DNA of 5,631 nt, from assembly GCA_018058445.1 (NCBI GenBank), contig JAGOZY010000090.1, forward strand, positions 1 to 5,631. Direction: 5' to 3'. Shown in pieces: positions 1 through 4,867 of this stretch. The notes beneath the pieces were generated by a model. The model saw only the letters and a program-made list of their open reading frames with translations. It was not told where the DNA came from and did no database searches. The stretch is from Negativicutes bacterium. GTDB taxonomy: Bacteria > Bacillota > Negativicutes > JAGOZY01. The position numbers were made by a program, and so were the translations under genes. Positions within the stretch are counted from its first letter, which is position 1. Each line of letters begins with the position of its first letter.

Positions 1-1
1 C

Positions 2-400
2 ATGGTTGCTGCGATGATCGTCTACACGATCGGCGCGTTCTTTTTTGGTGGCTGGCAACTTACTTGGGTCGGGTTTGCGGGCCTACTTCTTGGGTCAGCG
101 ATTTTCGCGGCTTTGGGCAGTATCGCAGGGATGATTGTCGAAGGAAATGACGGGCTATCGGTTATTCAAAACTTTTTTATGACCCCGATGATTTTCTTTT
201 CCGGTTCTTTCTTCCCAATTAAAAATCTTCCCTGGGGAATCGATCAGGTGGTTCGTCTGCTTCCTCTTGGAATGATTAATCAATTGCTTCATGCAAGAAC
301 TTTTGGGATGGAGCAGGTGTACTTTCTTGTTGGACTCAGTATCATGGCAATTGTTTGCTGGGGCTGGGGTACTCATGTCATTCGTAACTATCAAGAATAG
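2..400 (+). CDS. ABC-2 type transporter permease, C-terminal part (5' end outside window)
   Basis: The reading frame is open from the first bases and ends at TAG 398-400, giving 132 visible residues. ABC-2 permeases usually have about 240-380 residues, so roughly half or more lies upstream. Four hydrophobic stretches are visible (about residues 1-17, 22-46, 55-75 and 107-126). Between the third and fourth sits the family hallmark: a Pro-rich turn with 'FFSGSFFPI', then 'NLPWGIDQVVRLLPL' and 'NQLLHARTFG'. This matches the ABC2_membrane (NodJ/DrrB-like) group, which forms the membrane channel of ATP-driven exporters of drugs, polysaccharides or lipids. The ATPase partner is normally encoded next door and is presumably upstream, outside the window. 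The substrate cannot be inferred. The ATG at base 2 is only an internal Met. The GNAT gene follows after 44 bases on the same strand with no terminator seen between them. Confidence 0.85.
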   Translation: MVAAMIVYTIGAFFFGGWQLTWVGFAGLLLGSAIFAALGSIAGMIVEGNDGLSVIQNFFMTPMIFFSGSFFPIKNLPWGIDQVVRLLPLGMINQLLHARTFGMEQVYFLVGLSIMAIVCWGWGTHVIRNYQE

Positions 401-432
401 AGATTTACAGTTAATATTTCTATAATTGAATT

Positions 433-439
433 GAGGTGG
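433..439 (+). promoter_or_regulatory. Ribosome binding site that sets the GNAT start at TTG 445
   Basis: GAGGTGG lies 5 bases before TTG 445. The in-frame GTG at 436 falls inside this Shine-Dalgarno sequence and has none of its own upstream, so TTG 445 is preferred. Confidence 0.6.
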
Positions 440-444
440 ATCAG

Positions 445-972
445 TTGTTTGAAATCAAATTGGTATCGCCGACAAAGGAACATGAAAAAGCAGCATTAGA
501 GTACATAAAAGAGCATTTGGAGTGCAATGAAGTCGATCTGCATGGAGGGGCCATGTTAGAAAAGACGGAACCTTATACCAAGTGGCTAGAACGGTTAGAA
601 AAAAATAGTAATGAAAAGACTGTAGTTCCGGGATGGGTCACTTCATCCACCTTTTTTGTGATCCGAAAAAACGATAATAAGCTGATCGGGATGATAGACA
701 TCCGGCATCGCTTAAACACTTTTTTAGCGGAGTATGGCGGACATATCGGCTACGGAGTGTGTCCAAGCGAAAGAGGAAAAGGATATGGGACTCAGATTCT
801 TCAATTAGGATTGGCACATTGCGAAAAGATTGGTCTAACAAAAGTGATGGTGGCTTGTTACAAAGAAAATGAGGCTTCAAGTAAGATTATCCGAACCTGC
901 GGTGGCGTTTTTGAACGAGAATTTCTGTATACGGATGGCAAAATTGTACAGATTTTTTGGATTACTATCTAA
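445..972 (+). CDS. GNAT family N-acetyltransferase
   Basis: A 175-residue protein from a TTG start, chosen because GAGGTGG sits 5 bases upstream; GTG 436 is the alternative. It is a single GNAT fold, a soluble enzyme moving acetyl from acetyl-CoA to an amine. The core motif is 'GYGVCPSERGKGYG' (about residues 102-115), where R110-G-K-G-Y-G115 is the pyrophosphate-binding loop. Before it lies 'LIGMIDIRHRLN' (about 80-91). After it come 'KVMVACYKENEASSKII' (about 133-149) and 'GGVFERE' (about 153-159). The order and wording resemble the COG3981 group of predicted acetyltransferases. The acceptor is unknown. The gene lies 44 bases after the ABC permease and 108 bases before the flavodoxin gene. 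I see no convincing promoter or terminator at either junction, so read-through is possible. Confidence 0.88.
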   Translation: MFEIKLVSPTKEHEKAALEYIKEHLECNEVDLHGGAMLEKTEPYTKWLERLEKNSNEKTVVPGWVTSSTFFVIRKNDNKLIGMIDIRHRLNTFLAEYGGHIGYGVCPSERGKGYGTQILQLGLAHCEKIGLTKVMVACYKENEASSKIIRTCGGVFEREFLYTDGKIVQIFWITI

Positions 973-1065
973 AGGTAGTTACATATATTAGAATCATTCA
1001 CAACCTCAGGTAAGTAAAATATCTGGGTCATGAAAGAGTATCAGAGCGCCTTTGAGCTGCCGAAG

Positions 1066-1073
1066 AAAGGGAG
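1066..1073 (+). promoter_or_regulatory. Ribosome binding site that sets the flavodoxin start at ATG 1081
   Basis: AAAGGGAG lies 7 bases before ATG 1081. The longer in-frame start, ATG 1030, has no properly spaced Shine-Dalgarno sequence and would add 17 residues ahead of the first flavodoxin strand. Confidence 0.7.
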
Positions 1074-1080
1074 AAATAAG

Positions 1081-1584
1081 ATGAAAAAACCATGGCTAGT
1101 TGTCTACTCCAGTTTGACCGGTAACACGAAAGAGGTAGCAGAGGCAATCTTTGAAGTTCTGCCAGAAGGCAGTGAAATTTTTCCAGTAGAAGAAACTCCA
1201 TCCGTAGACGGATACGAAAATATCGCTGTTGGTTATTGGGTAGATAAAGGTACTGCCGATCCTAAAGCAATGACTTACATGAAAGAGATTACTCATTCCA
1301 ACGTATTTGTTTTTGCGACGTTAGGTGCGTACCCGGATAGCGACCATGCAGCACAAAGCTTAGAGCGAGGTGCAGAGCTTTTAGGTGAAGGATGTACTGT
1401 AACAGGAAAATTCATTTGCCAAGGCCGTATCTCACAAGCGATGGTAGATCGAATGAAAGCGATGCCGACAGATCATCCTCATGCGCCGAATGCAGAACGA
1501 TTGAAGCGTTGGGAGATTGCTTCGACCCATCCAGACCAGGCTGATTTCGCTGCGGTTCAAGAAGCTGTGAAAAAAGCTCTGTAG
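1081..1584 (+). CDS. Short-chain flavodoxin family protein, resembling BilS
   Basis: A 167-residue soluble electron-transfer flavoprotein. The first beta strand 'PWLVVYSS' runs into the FMN-phosphate loop S-S-L-T-G-N-T (residues 10-16). Next come 'VGYWVDKGTADP' (50-61), 'FATLGAYPDSDHA' (78-90) and 'FICQGRI' (111-117), the places where flavin-contacting loops fall in flavodoxins. From memory, the GYW-DKGTAD and GAYPDSDHA wording fits the family annotated as flavodoxin BilS. BilS is linked in gut bacteria to the bilirubin reductase BilR, with the MarR-type regulator BilQ. No reductase or MarR gene is visible here, so that role is not implied. A general donor, for example to radical-SAM activases, is equally possible. 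ATG 1081 is chosen for its ribosome binding site. The gene ends 11 bases before a strong terminator. Confidence 0.87.
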   Translation: MKKPWLVVYSSLTGNTKEVAEAIFEVLPEGSEIFPVEETPSVDGYENIAVGYWVDKGTADPKAMTYMKEITHSNVFVFATLGAYPDSDHAAQSLERGAELLGEGCTVTGKFICQGRISQAMVDRMKAMPTDHPHAPNAERLKRWEIASTHPDQADFAAVQEAVKKAL

Positions 1585-1595
1585 TTTTAAAAAAG

Positions 1596-1630
1596 AAAAA
1601 GCGCTGATTGATTTTCAATCAGCGCTTTTT
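1596..1630. terminator. Bidirectional rho-independent terminator between flavodoxin and ridA
   Basis: Arms GCGCTGATTGA (1601-1611) and TCAATCAGCGC (1615-1625) form a perfect 11-bp stem with a 3-base loop. A5 (1596-1600) and T5 (1626-1630) flank it, giving a U-tract on both strands. It lies between two convergent genes and can serve both. Confidence 0.93.
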
Positions 1631-1647
1631 GAGTTATTAGTTGCGAA

Positions 1648-2034
1648 TTAGCCTTGTTTAAGGGCGATGATTTCAACTTCGACCTTGACGTCTTTTGGAA
1701 GTCGCGCGACTTCTACGCAAGAGCGAGCAGGGAAAGGAGCTTCAAAGTATTGAGCGTATACTTCGTTGATGGAAGTAAAATCGTTCATATCTTTAATGAA
1801 GACTGTCGTTTTGAACACATCTTTTAAAGTTAATCCCGCAGCTTCCAGAATCGCGGCAGCATTTTTTATGGACTGATGAGTTTGCTCTTTTACGTCTTGG
1901 GAGACGATTTCACCAGTTTGAGGATTGAGCGGGATTTGCCCGGATGCGTATAGCATATTGCCAGCCCATACGGCTTGGGAATAAGGACCGATCGCACCAG
2001 GAGCTTTAGGTGTGCTGATGATATTTTTTGACAT
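1648..2034 (-). CDS. ridA: RidA family enamine/imine deaminase
   Basis: A 128-residue protein, the normal length for RidA (YjgF/YER057c/UK114). It hydrolyses reactive enamine and imine intermediates, such as 2-aminoacrylate made by PLP enzymes, and works as a cytosolic homotrimer with active sites between subunits. Family signatures: '[12 protein letters not shown]' (11-22), 'YASGQIP' (29-35), the interior run '[14 protein letters not shown]' and the C-terminal signature '[14 protein letters not shown]' (102-115). Residues matching the known active site are present: Y18, G32, R104 (carboxylate binding), C106 and E121. ATG 2034 has AAAGGAGG 8 bases upstream. It follows the MFS gene on the same strand after 69 bases with no terminator between, so it may be co-transcribed. 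A CATAAT -10-like box (plus-strand 2071-2076) with a poor -35 is a possible internal promoter. Transcription ends at the shared hairpin at 1596-1630. Confidence 0.96.
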   Translation of the reverse strand: MSKNIISTPKAPGAIGPYSQAVWAGNMLYASGQIPLNPQTGEIVSQDVKEQTHQSIKNAAAILEAAGLTLKDVFKTTVFIKDMNDFTSINEVYAQYFEAPFPARSCVEVARLPKDVKVEVEIIALKQG

Positions 2035-2103
2035 GATAAAATCCTCCTTTTAAAATGGTCTGTTAAAGCTATTATGCCATATTTTTTGTATAAATAGGAA
2101 TAA

Positions 2104-3378
2104 TTATCGTGCAGAGTTTTTGAGACTTTCGCGAATGATTGGAGCTGCAAAAAATCGATAAGCGATTGCTGAAAGGCAGCAAAGACCCCCGAGCAGTTCC
2201 AGTGTGAAAGGGATTCCGGCAAAGTCAATTAAAATGCCACTTAAGTAGCCGCCAATCGGAGCAAAACCCATCAAACAAAGTGAGTAAAAACTAACAGCTC
2301 GTCCTCGCATCACTGGGTCTGCGAGCATTTGAATCACAGTGTTGGTCGCTACAATAGCGGAAATTACGCCGTAACCAGTCAGCGCGTTCAGGCAGTAAGC
2401 CCAAAGAATACTGGAGTGCTGTACGATCAAAATTTGGCTAAGGCCAGTTACGAAAGCACCGAGCCAAATTAATTTTTCCATCCCAACAATTCGACTTTTA
2501 AAAGCAATCGAAACCGCAGTGATAATCGCACCGACTCCGAAGGACATCATTAGATTTCCGAGAAGATCTGATCCACCACCTAAATGATACTTAGCCAGAA
2601 TTGGCAAAAGAACCATCTGTTGAGAACCGAAAAGACTGACTGCAGTGAGCATCAGCAACGAACGGGCTAAAGCTGGAGAGCTTTTGATATAGCGAAACCC
2701 TTCCATAAATTCTCGCAGTATCGCCCGCTTGGGTCCGTCCACTCGAACAAGTTTCGGTAGAATCATTGCTTTTAGTGCGATATTTGAGGCGCTATAGCCG
2801 ATTGCATTGATCAAAAAACAAAATCCTTCCCCAAAGAAGCGAACGAATTGCCCGCCGATTGCAGGGCCGATTGCCCGAGCAGAGTTAAACATAATCGAAT
2901 TTAGTGCAATCGCATTTGGAAGGTCTCGTCGGTCATCCACCATTTCGACCACAAAAGATTGGCGAGTCGTCATTTCAAAGGCGTTGATACAGCCCATCAC
3001 TAAAGCTAATAAAAAAAGCAAGGGTAAGTTGATCAGGTCGGTTAGAGTAAGAATGGCCAAGATGAATGCGTGGGCAGCAGCAGCAACTTGAATTAGACGC
3101 AAGATGGAGCGTTTTTCATAGCGATCTGCGACAACCCCGGCGATGGGTCCGAGAAAAATCGTTGGCACTTGAGTAAACATGGCCATAAGACCTAAATAAG
3201 TAGCGCTACCACCTAGTCTCAGGAGAAGCCAACCTAAAGCCAGCTGCTGCATCCAGTTGCCAATTAAGGTGATGGACTGACCTGTAAAAAACAGCCGATA
3301 ATTTCGGTAACGAAAAGCTCTGGTCGATTTAGCAAGACTTAGTTTAATCGCCCGATCCGAAACAGGTAGGAGTGGCAT
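2104..3378 (-). CDS. MFS transporter, MFS_3 (EntS-like) efflux type
   Basis: A 424-residue integral membrane protein with about 12 predicted helices, typical for the major facilitator superfamily. The N-terminus 'AFRYRNYRLFFTGQSIT' (21-37) followed by 'GNWMQQLALGWLL' (40-52) is characteristic of the MFS_3 / transmembrane secretion effector group that includes the enterobactin exporter EntS and macrolide-type exporters. Motif A between helices 2 and 3 is G-V-V-A-D-R-Y-E-K-R (81-90). The group-specific stretch 'NAIALNSIMFNSARAIGPA' is at about 155-173. Proton-driven efflux is expected from the family; the substrate is unknown. ATG 3378 is chosen over the upstream TTG 3447 because GAGAGGAGGG lies 8 bases before it and the candidate promoter covers the longer start. 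ridA lies 69 bases downstream on the same strand. Confidence 0.92.
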   Translation of the reverse strand: MPLLPVSDRAIKLSLAKSTRAFRYRNYRLFFTGQSITLIGNWMQQLALGWLLLRLGGSATYLGLMAMFTQVPTIFLGPIAGVVADRYEKRSILRLIQVAAAAHAFILAILTLTDLINLPLLFLLALVMGCINAFEMTTRQSFVVEMVDDRRDLPNAIALNSIMFNSARAIGPAIGGQFVRFFGEGFCFLINAIGYSASNIALKAMILPKLVRVDGPKRAILREFMEGFRYIKSSPALARSLLMLTAVSLFGSQQMVLLPILAKYHLGGGSDLLGNLMMSFGVGAIITAVSIAFKSRIVGMEKLIWLGAFVTGLSQILIVQHSSILWAYCLNALTGYGVISAIVATNTVIQMLADPVMRGRAVSFYSLCLMGFAPIGGYLSGILIDFAGIPFTLELLGGLCCLSAIAYRFFAAPIIRESLKNSAR

Positions 3379-3386
3379 AGAATTGA

Positions 3387-3396
3387 CCCTCCTCTC
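3387..3396 (-). promoter_or_regulatory. Ribosome binding site that sets the MFS start at 3378
   Basis: On the minus strand GAGAGGAGGG is followed by 8 bases and then ATG (plus-strand CAT 3376-3378). This strong site fixes the start 23 codons inside the longest open frame. Confidence 0.85.
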
Positions 3397-3417
3397 TTGA
3401 AATAACCTCGTCCTATT

Positions 3418-3447
3418 ATCATACCACTGGGGCGGTAAAGTTACCAA
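3418..3447 (-). promoter_or_regulatory. Candidate promoter of the MFS (and possibly ridA) transcript
   Basis: On the minus strand a -35 box TTGGTA (plus 3442-3447, 4 of 6 consensus) and an 18-base spacer precede an extended -10, TGG-TATGAT (hexamer at plus 3418-3423, 5 of 6). Transcription would start near 3411, leaving a leader of about 33 bases. A short inverted repeat, GGTAA-AG-TTACC (3434-3445), sits in the spacer and overlaps the -35. Confidence 0.55.
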
Positions 3448-3529
3448 TCGAAATAAGCGGAAAAAGAGTACTTTTGTTTTATAAAAAATGAATAAATATC
3501 ACTAAAAAATAAAATTGGTAAAAAACCTG

Positions 3530-3547
3530 CTTGTCAGCATTGACAAG
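3530..3547. promoter_or_regulatory. Inverted repeat overlapping a -35 box: candidate operator for the SUKH gene
   Basis: CTTGTCA-GCAT-TGACAAG is a perfect 7-bp inverted repeat with a 4-base centre. Its right arm contains most of the consensus -35 TTGACA (3540-3545), a typical position for a repressor site. The regulator is unknown; I do not recognise the site as a standard operator. A repeat of this size is not rare by chance, so the position is the main argument. Confidence 0.4.
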
Positions 3548-3568
3548 GCCGCAAGACCATTTTATCTT
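3540..3568 (+). promoter_or_regulatory. Candidate promoter of the SUKH gene
   Basis: A perfect -35 TTGACA (3540-3545), a 17-base spacer and TATCTT (3563-3568, 4 of 6 for the -10). Transcription would start near 3575, giving a leader of about 65 bases before ATG 3641. Confidence 0.5.
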
Positions 3569-3624
3569 ATAGGAGAAGAGCTATCTAAAAAAGTAACTAT
3601 AAGTAGGTCGAATGTAATTAAATT

Positions 3625-3631
3625 AGGGGGA
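3625..3631 (+). promoter_or_regulatory. Ribosome binding site that sets the SUKH start at ATG 3641
   Basis: AGGGGGA lies 9-10 bases before ATG 3641. The frame is open back to TTG 3515, but that start has no Shine-Dalgarno sequence and would place the candidate promoter inside the gene. Confidence 0.65.
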
Positions 3632-3640
3632 ACGTCAGAC

Positions 3641-4237
3641 ATGGGTAATCAAGAGTTCAAAAACAATTTTCGTAACCTGGTTGTACCGGAAGCTTTACAG
3701 GAATTATTAATTTTTCAAAAAGGAATACCAGAAGGCGAATTTTACAGTGCTCATTTTTGGCTAGATCGAATTGATTATCAAGAAGACAGCGTGCTTGCAA
3801 ACTGGAGTGACGAAGAGGGCTTTTTCCTATCTCTTTTAGAGTTTGCCGATAGCGATGACTTAGGCGGAACCTATGCTTTTTGGCTAGTAGGACGCAATAA
3901 AGACTTAAGTCAAGCTCCAATCGTGTATATGGGTGGTGACGGAGATGCAGGCGTTGTTGCTGAGAATTTGCAGGATTTTTTGCGTCTGCTCAGTATTGAT
4001 GTGATGCCTATTGCTTTTGAAGATCGCATTTGTTATTTCCGGGATGAAGATGAATACGAAAAAGGTCTTTATCGAAGTGAACATATTGATGCCTATAAAA
4101 CATGGCTTAAGGAGGTCTGGCAACTACAACCAGTGGTTGACGAAGACGGTGCGAGCCAAATTACGGATCAGGCGGAAGAACGCTATGGGGAAGACTTTAG
4201 AGAGTGGCTTTCTTCTTACTCCGGCTGCTGTTTCTAG
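3641..4237 (+). CDS. SMI1/KNR4-like (SUKH) family protein
   Basis: A 198-residue, strongly acidic, soluble protein without signal peptide or membrane segment. The SUKH-like core covers about residues 12-118: 'VVPEALQELLIFQKG' (14-28), 'LLEFADSDDLGGTYAFWL' (65-82) and 'PIVYMGGDGDAG' (93-104), then the closing helix 'VVAENLQDFLRLL' (105-117). In this fold the chain passes from a hydrophobic strand into a turn and then a short helix ending near 'DFL'. Bacterial SUKH proteins are best known as immunity proteins against polymorphic or contact-delivered nuclease toxins, but many are uncharacterised. No toxin gene is in the window. About 80 residues follow the core, rich in Asp/Glu and Tyr and ending in G-C-C-F; I cannot assign this tail. 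The gene is single, flanked by its own candidate promoter and a hairpin. Family placement is by motif reading and is fairly likely; function is not known. Confidence 0.75.
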   Translation: MGNQEFKNNFRNLVVPEALQELLIFQKGIPEGEFYSAHFWLDRIDYQEDSVLANWSDEEGFFLSLLEFADSDDLGGTYAFWLVGRNKDLSQAPIVYMGGDGDAGVVAENLQDFLRLLSIDVMPIAFEDRICYFRDEDEYEKGLYRSEHIDAYKTWLKEVWQLQPVVDEDGASQITDQAEERYGEDFREWLSSYSGCCF

Positions 4238-4277
4238 CAGTCCGATCAAACGGTTCTGAATAGGAAATAAGAAATAA

Positions 4278-4313
4278 AAGAATCCCCAGAAGCAGTTGCT
4301 TCTGGGGATTCTT
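4278..4313. terminator. Convergent hairpin terminator between SUKH and NrdD-like genes
   Basis: Arms 4278-4294 and 4297-4313 are perfect 17-base complements (AAGAATCCCCAGAAGCA on the left), closing on a 4-base loop once the innermost pair is left open. The minus-strand transcript continues into TTTTATTT, a good U-tract, so it is a strong terminator for the NrdD-like gene. The plus-strand exit (CTTAGCTGAT) is poor in T, so it should be weaker for the SUKH gene. Confidence 0.88.
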
Positions 4314-4327
4314 AGCTGATAAAACAA

Positions 4328-4603
4328 TTAACCCACGTGGATGTAACGGTCTTTACATTCAGCTTTTTTTGCATCATTGAAGTTTTCGATGTTTGAAAGA
4401 TAACCAGTGATTCGTCGTACACGACGAATTGGAGATTTTTCAATCGCTTGGATCAGTACTTCGTCTCCTTCAAGTTGGAAACTTAAAGAAGCGAGTTCTT
4501 TTCCTTGACGATTCCATTCAGAAACTTCTTCAAGAACTAGGCTTTCAAGCTCTTGTGAAGAAAATGTTGGGTCAGCAGTGATGTTAATTCCTTGGATTTG
4601 CAT
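4328..4603 (-). CDS. Small NrdD-related protein with glycyl-radical-like tail
   Basis: A 91-residue protein. Its C-terminal third, with 'PIRRVRRITGYLS' (58-70) and 'FNDAKKAECKDRYIHV' (75-90), matches the C-terminus of class III anaerobic ribonucleoside-triphosphate reductase NrdD. There the R-[IVT]-x-G-Y loop carries the catalytic glycyl radical and is followed by an F-N-x-G/A-K-x-x-E-x-x-x-R tail. G67 is the candidate radical glycine; T66 replaces the usual Cys/Ser/Ala. The ten-stranded barrel is absent, and so are the zinc-ribbon Cys pairs of NrdD: the only Cys is C83. The N-terminal 57 residues look like a short helix (17-33) plus a beta hairpin and are not recognised. Small proteins of this kind are, as I recall, annotated as anaerobic ribonucleotide reductase in Lactobacillales. 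ATG 4603 has AAGGAGG 9 bases upstream; the longer frame to 4720 would cover the promoter. It has its own promoter and terminator, so it appears to be a single-gene unit. Activity is unproven. Confidence 0.75.
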   Translation of the reverse strand: MQIQGINITADPTFSSQELESLVLEEVSEWNRQGKELASLSFQLEGDEVLIQAIEKSPIRRVRRITGYLSNIENFNDAKKAECKDRYIHVG

Positions 4604-4640
4604 GATGAATAGCCTCCTTCGATATGGGTTGATAAAAATT

Positions 4641-4674
4641 CTTAGATATCTAATAGGGCTTACCCACTTAGATA
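4641..4674. repeat. Cluster of TTAGATA half-sites just downstream of the NrdD-like promoter
   Basis: CTTAGATA occurs twice directly (4641-4648 and 4667-4674, 26 bases apart). An inverted copy TATCTAA (4647-4653) overlaps the first, making the 12-base palindrome TTAGATATCTAA (4642-4653). The inner pair also forms TATCTAA-N2-GGG-CTTA-CCC-N2-TTAGATA (4647-4674). This starts at the predicted transcription start of the minus-strand gene, so it could be an operator or a 5' mRNA stem-loop. Confidence 0.45.
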
Positions 4675-4679
4675 AGACT

Positions 4680-4707
4680 ATAATACCACATGTAGTTTTT
4701 TTTACAA
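4680..4707 (-). promoter_or_regulatory. Candidate promoter of the NrdD-like gene
   Basis: On the minus strand TTGTAA (plus 4702-4707, 4 of 6 for -35), a 16-base spacer and an extended -10 TGG-TATTAT (hexamer at plus 4680-4685, 5 of 6). Transcription would start near 4673, leaving a leader of about 70 bases. Confidence 0.55.
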
Positions 4708-4737
4708 GAGAAAACCACAAGATATAGAAAGAAATTT

Positions 4738-4766
4738 TTGATAAAGAAATGTCTTCGGGGTAAGAT
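4738..4766 (+). promoter_or_regulatory. Candidate promoter of the GAF-PAS regulator gene
   Basis: TTGATA (4738-4743, 5 of 6 for -35), a 17-base spacer and TAAGAT (4761-4766, 4 of 6 for -10). The leader would be about 95 bases. TATGAT at 4788-4793 and TAGAAT at 4799-4804 are other -10-like boxes, but they lack a good -35. Confidence 0.4.
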
Positions 4767-4867
4767 TTCTAGGCAAAAAGTGTGAAATATGATAAGGTTA
4801 GAATGTAAAAATGTAATCTGCTATTTAACTGAAAATTGGCGAAGAGCAGATCTAAAGGAGGAATCCC

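Noticed and set aside
421..426. Perfect TATAAT ahead of the GNAT gene as a -10 box
   Set aside because: No -35 stands at 16-18 bases (TTTACA at 404-409 is only 11 bases away), and the start site would fall on the ribosome binding site.
2807..3091. Plus-strand open frame opposite the MFS gene
   Set aside because: It is antisense to a well-supported membrane protein, low in complexity (Lys/Ala/Arg rich), without a ribosome binding site or family features.
3515..3640. N-terminal extension of the SUKH gene from TTG 3515
   Set aside because: There is no Shine-Dalgarno sequence, the residues do not look like part of the fold, and a TTGACA-17-TATCTT promoter lies inside it; ATG 3641 has AGGGGGA.
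4604..4720. Upstream extension of the NrdD-like gene to 4720
   Set aside because: It would run through the candidate promoter and leader, and ATG 4603 has a strong AAGGAGG.
4781..4790. TGTGAAATAT resembling half of a Rex (NADH-sensing) operator
   Set aside because: Only the left half of TTGTGAAATATTTCACAA is present; the right half (GATAAG) does not match.
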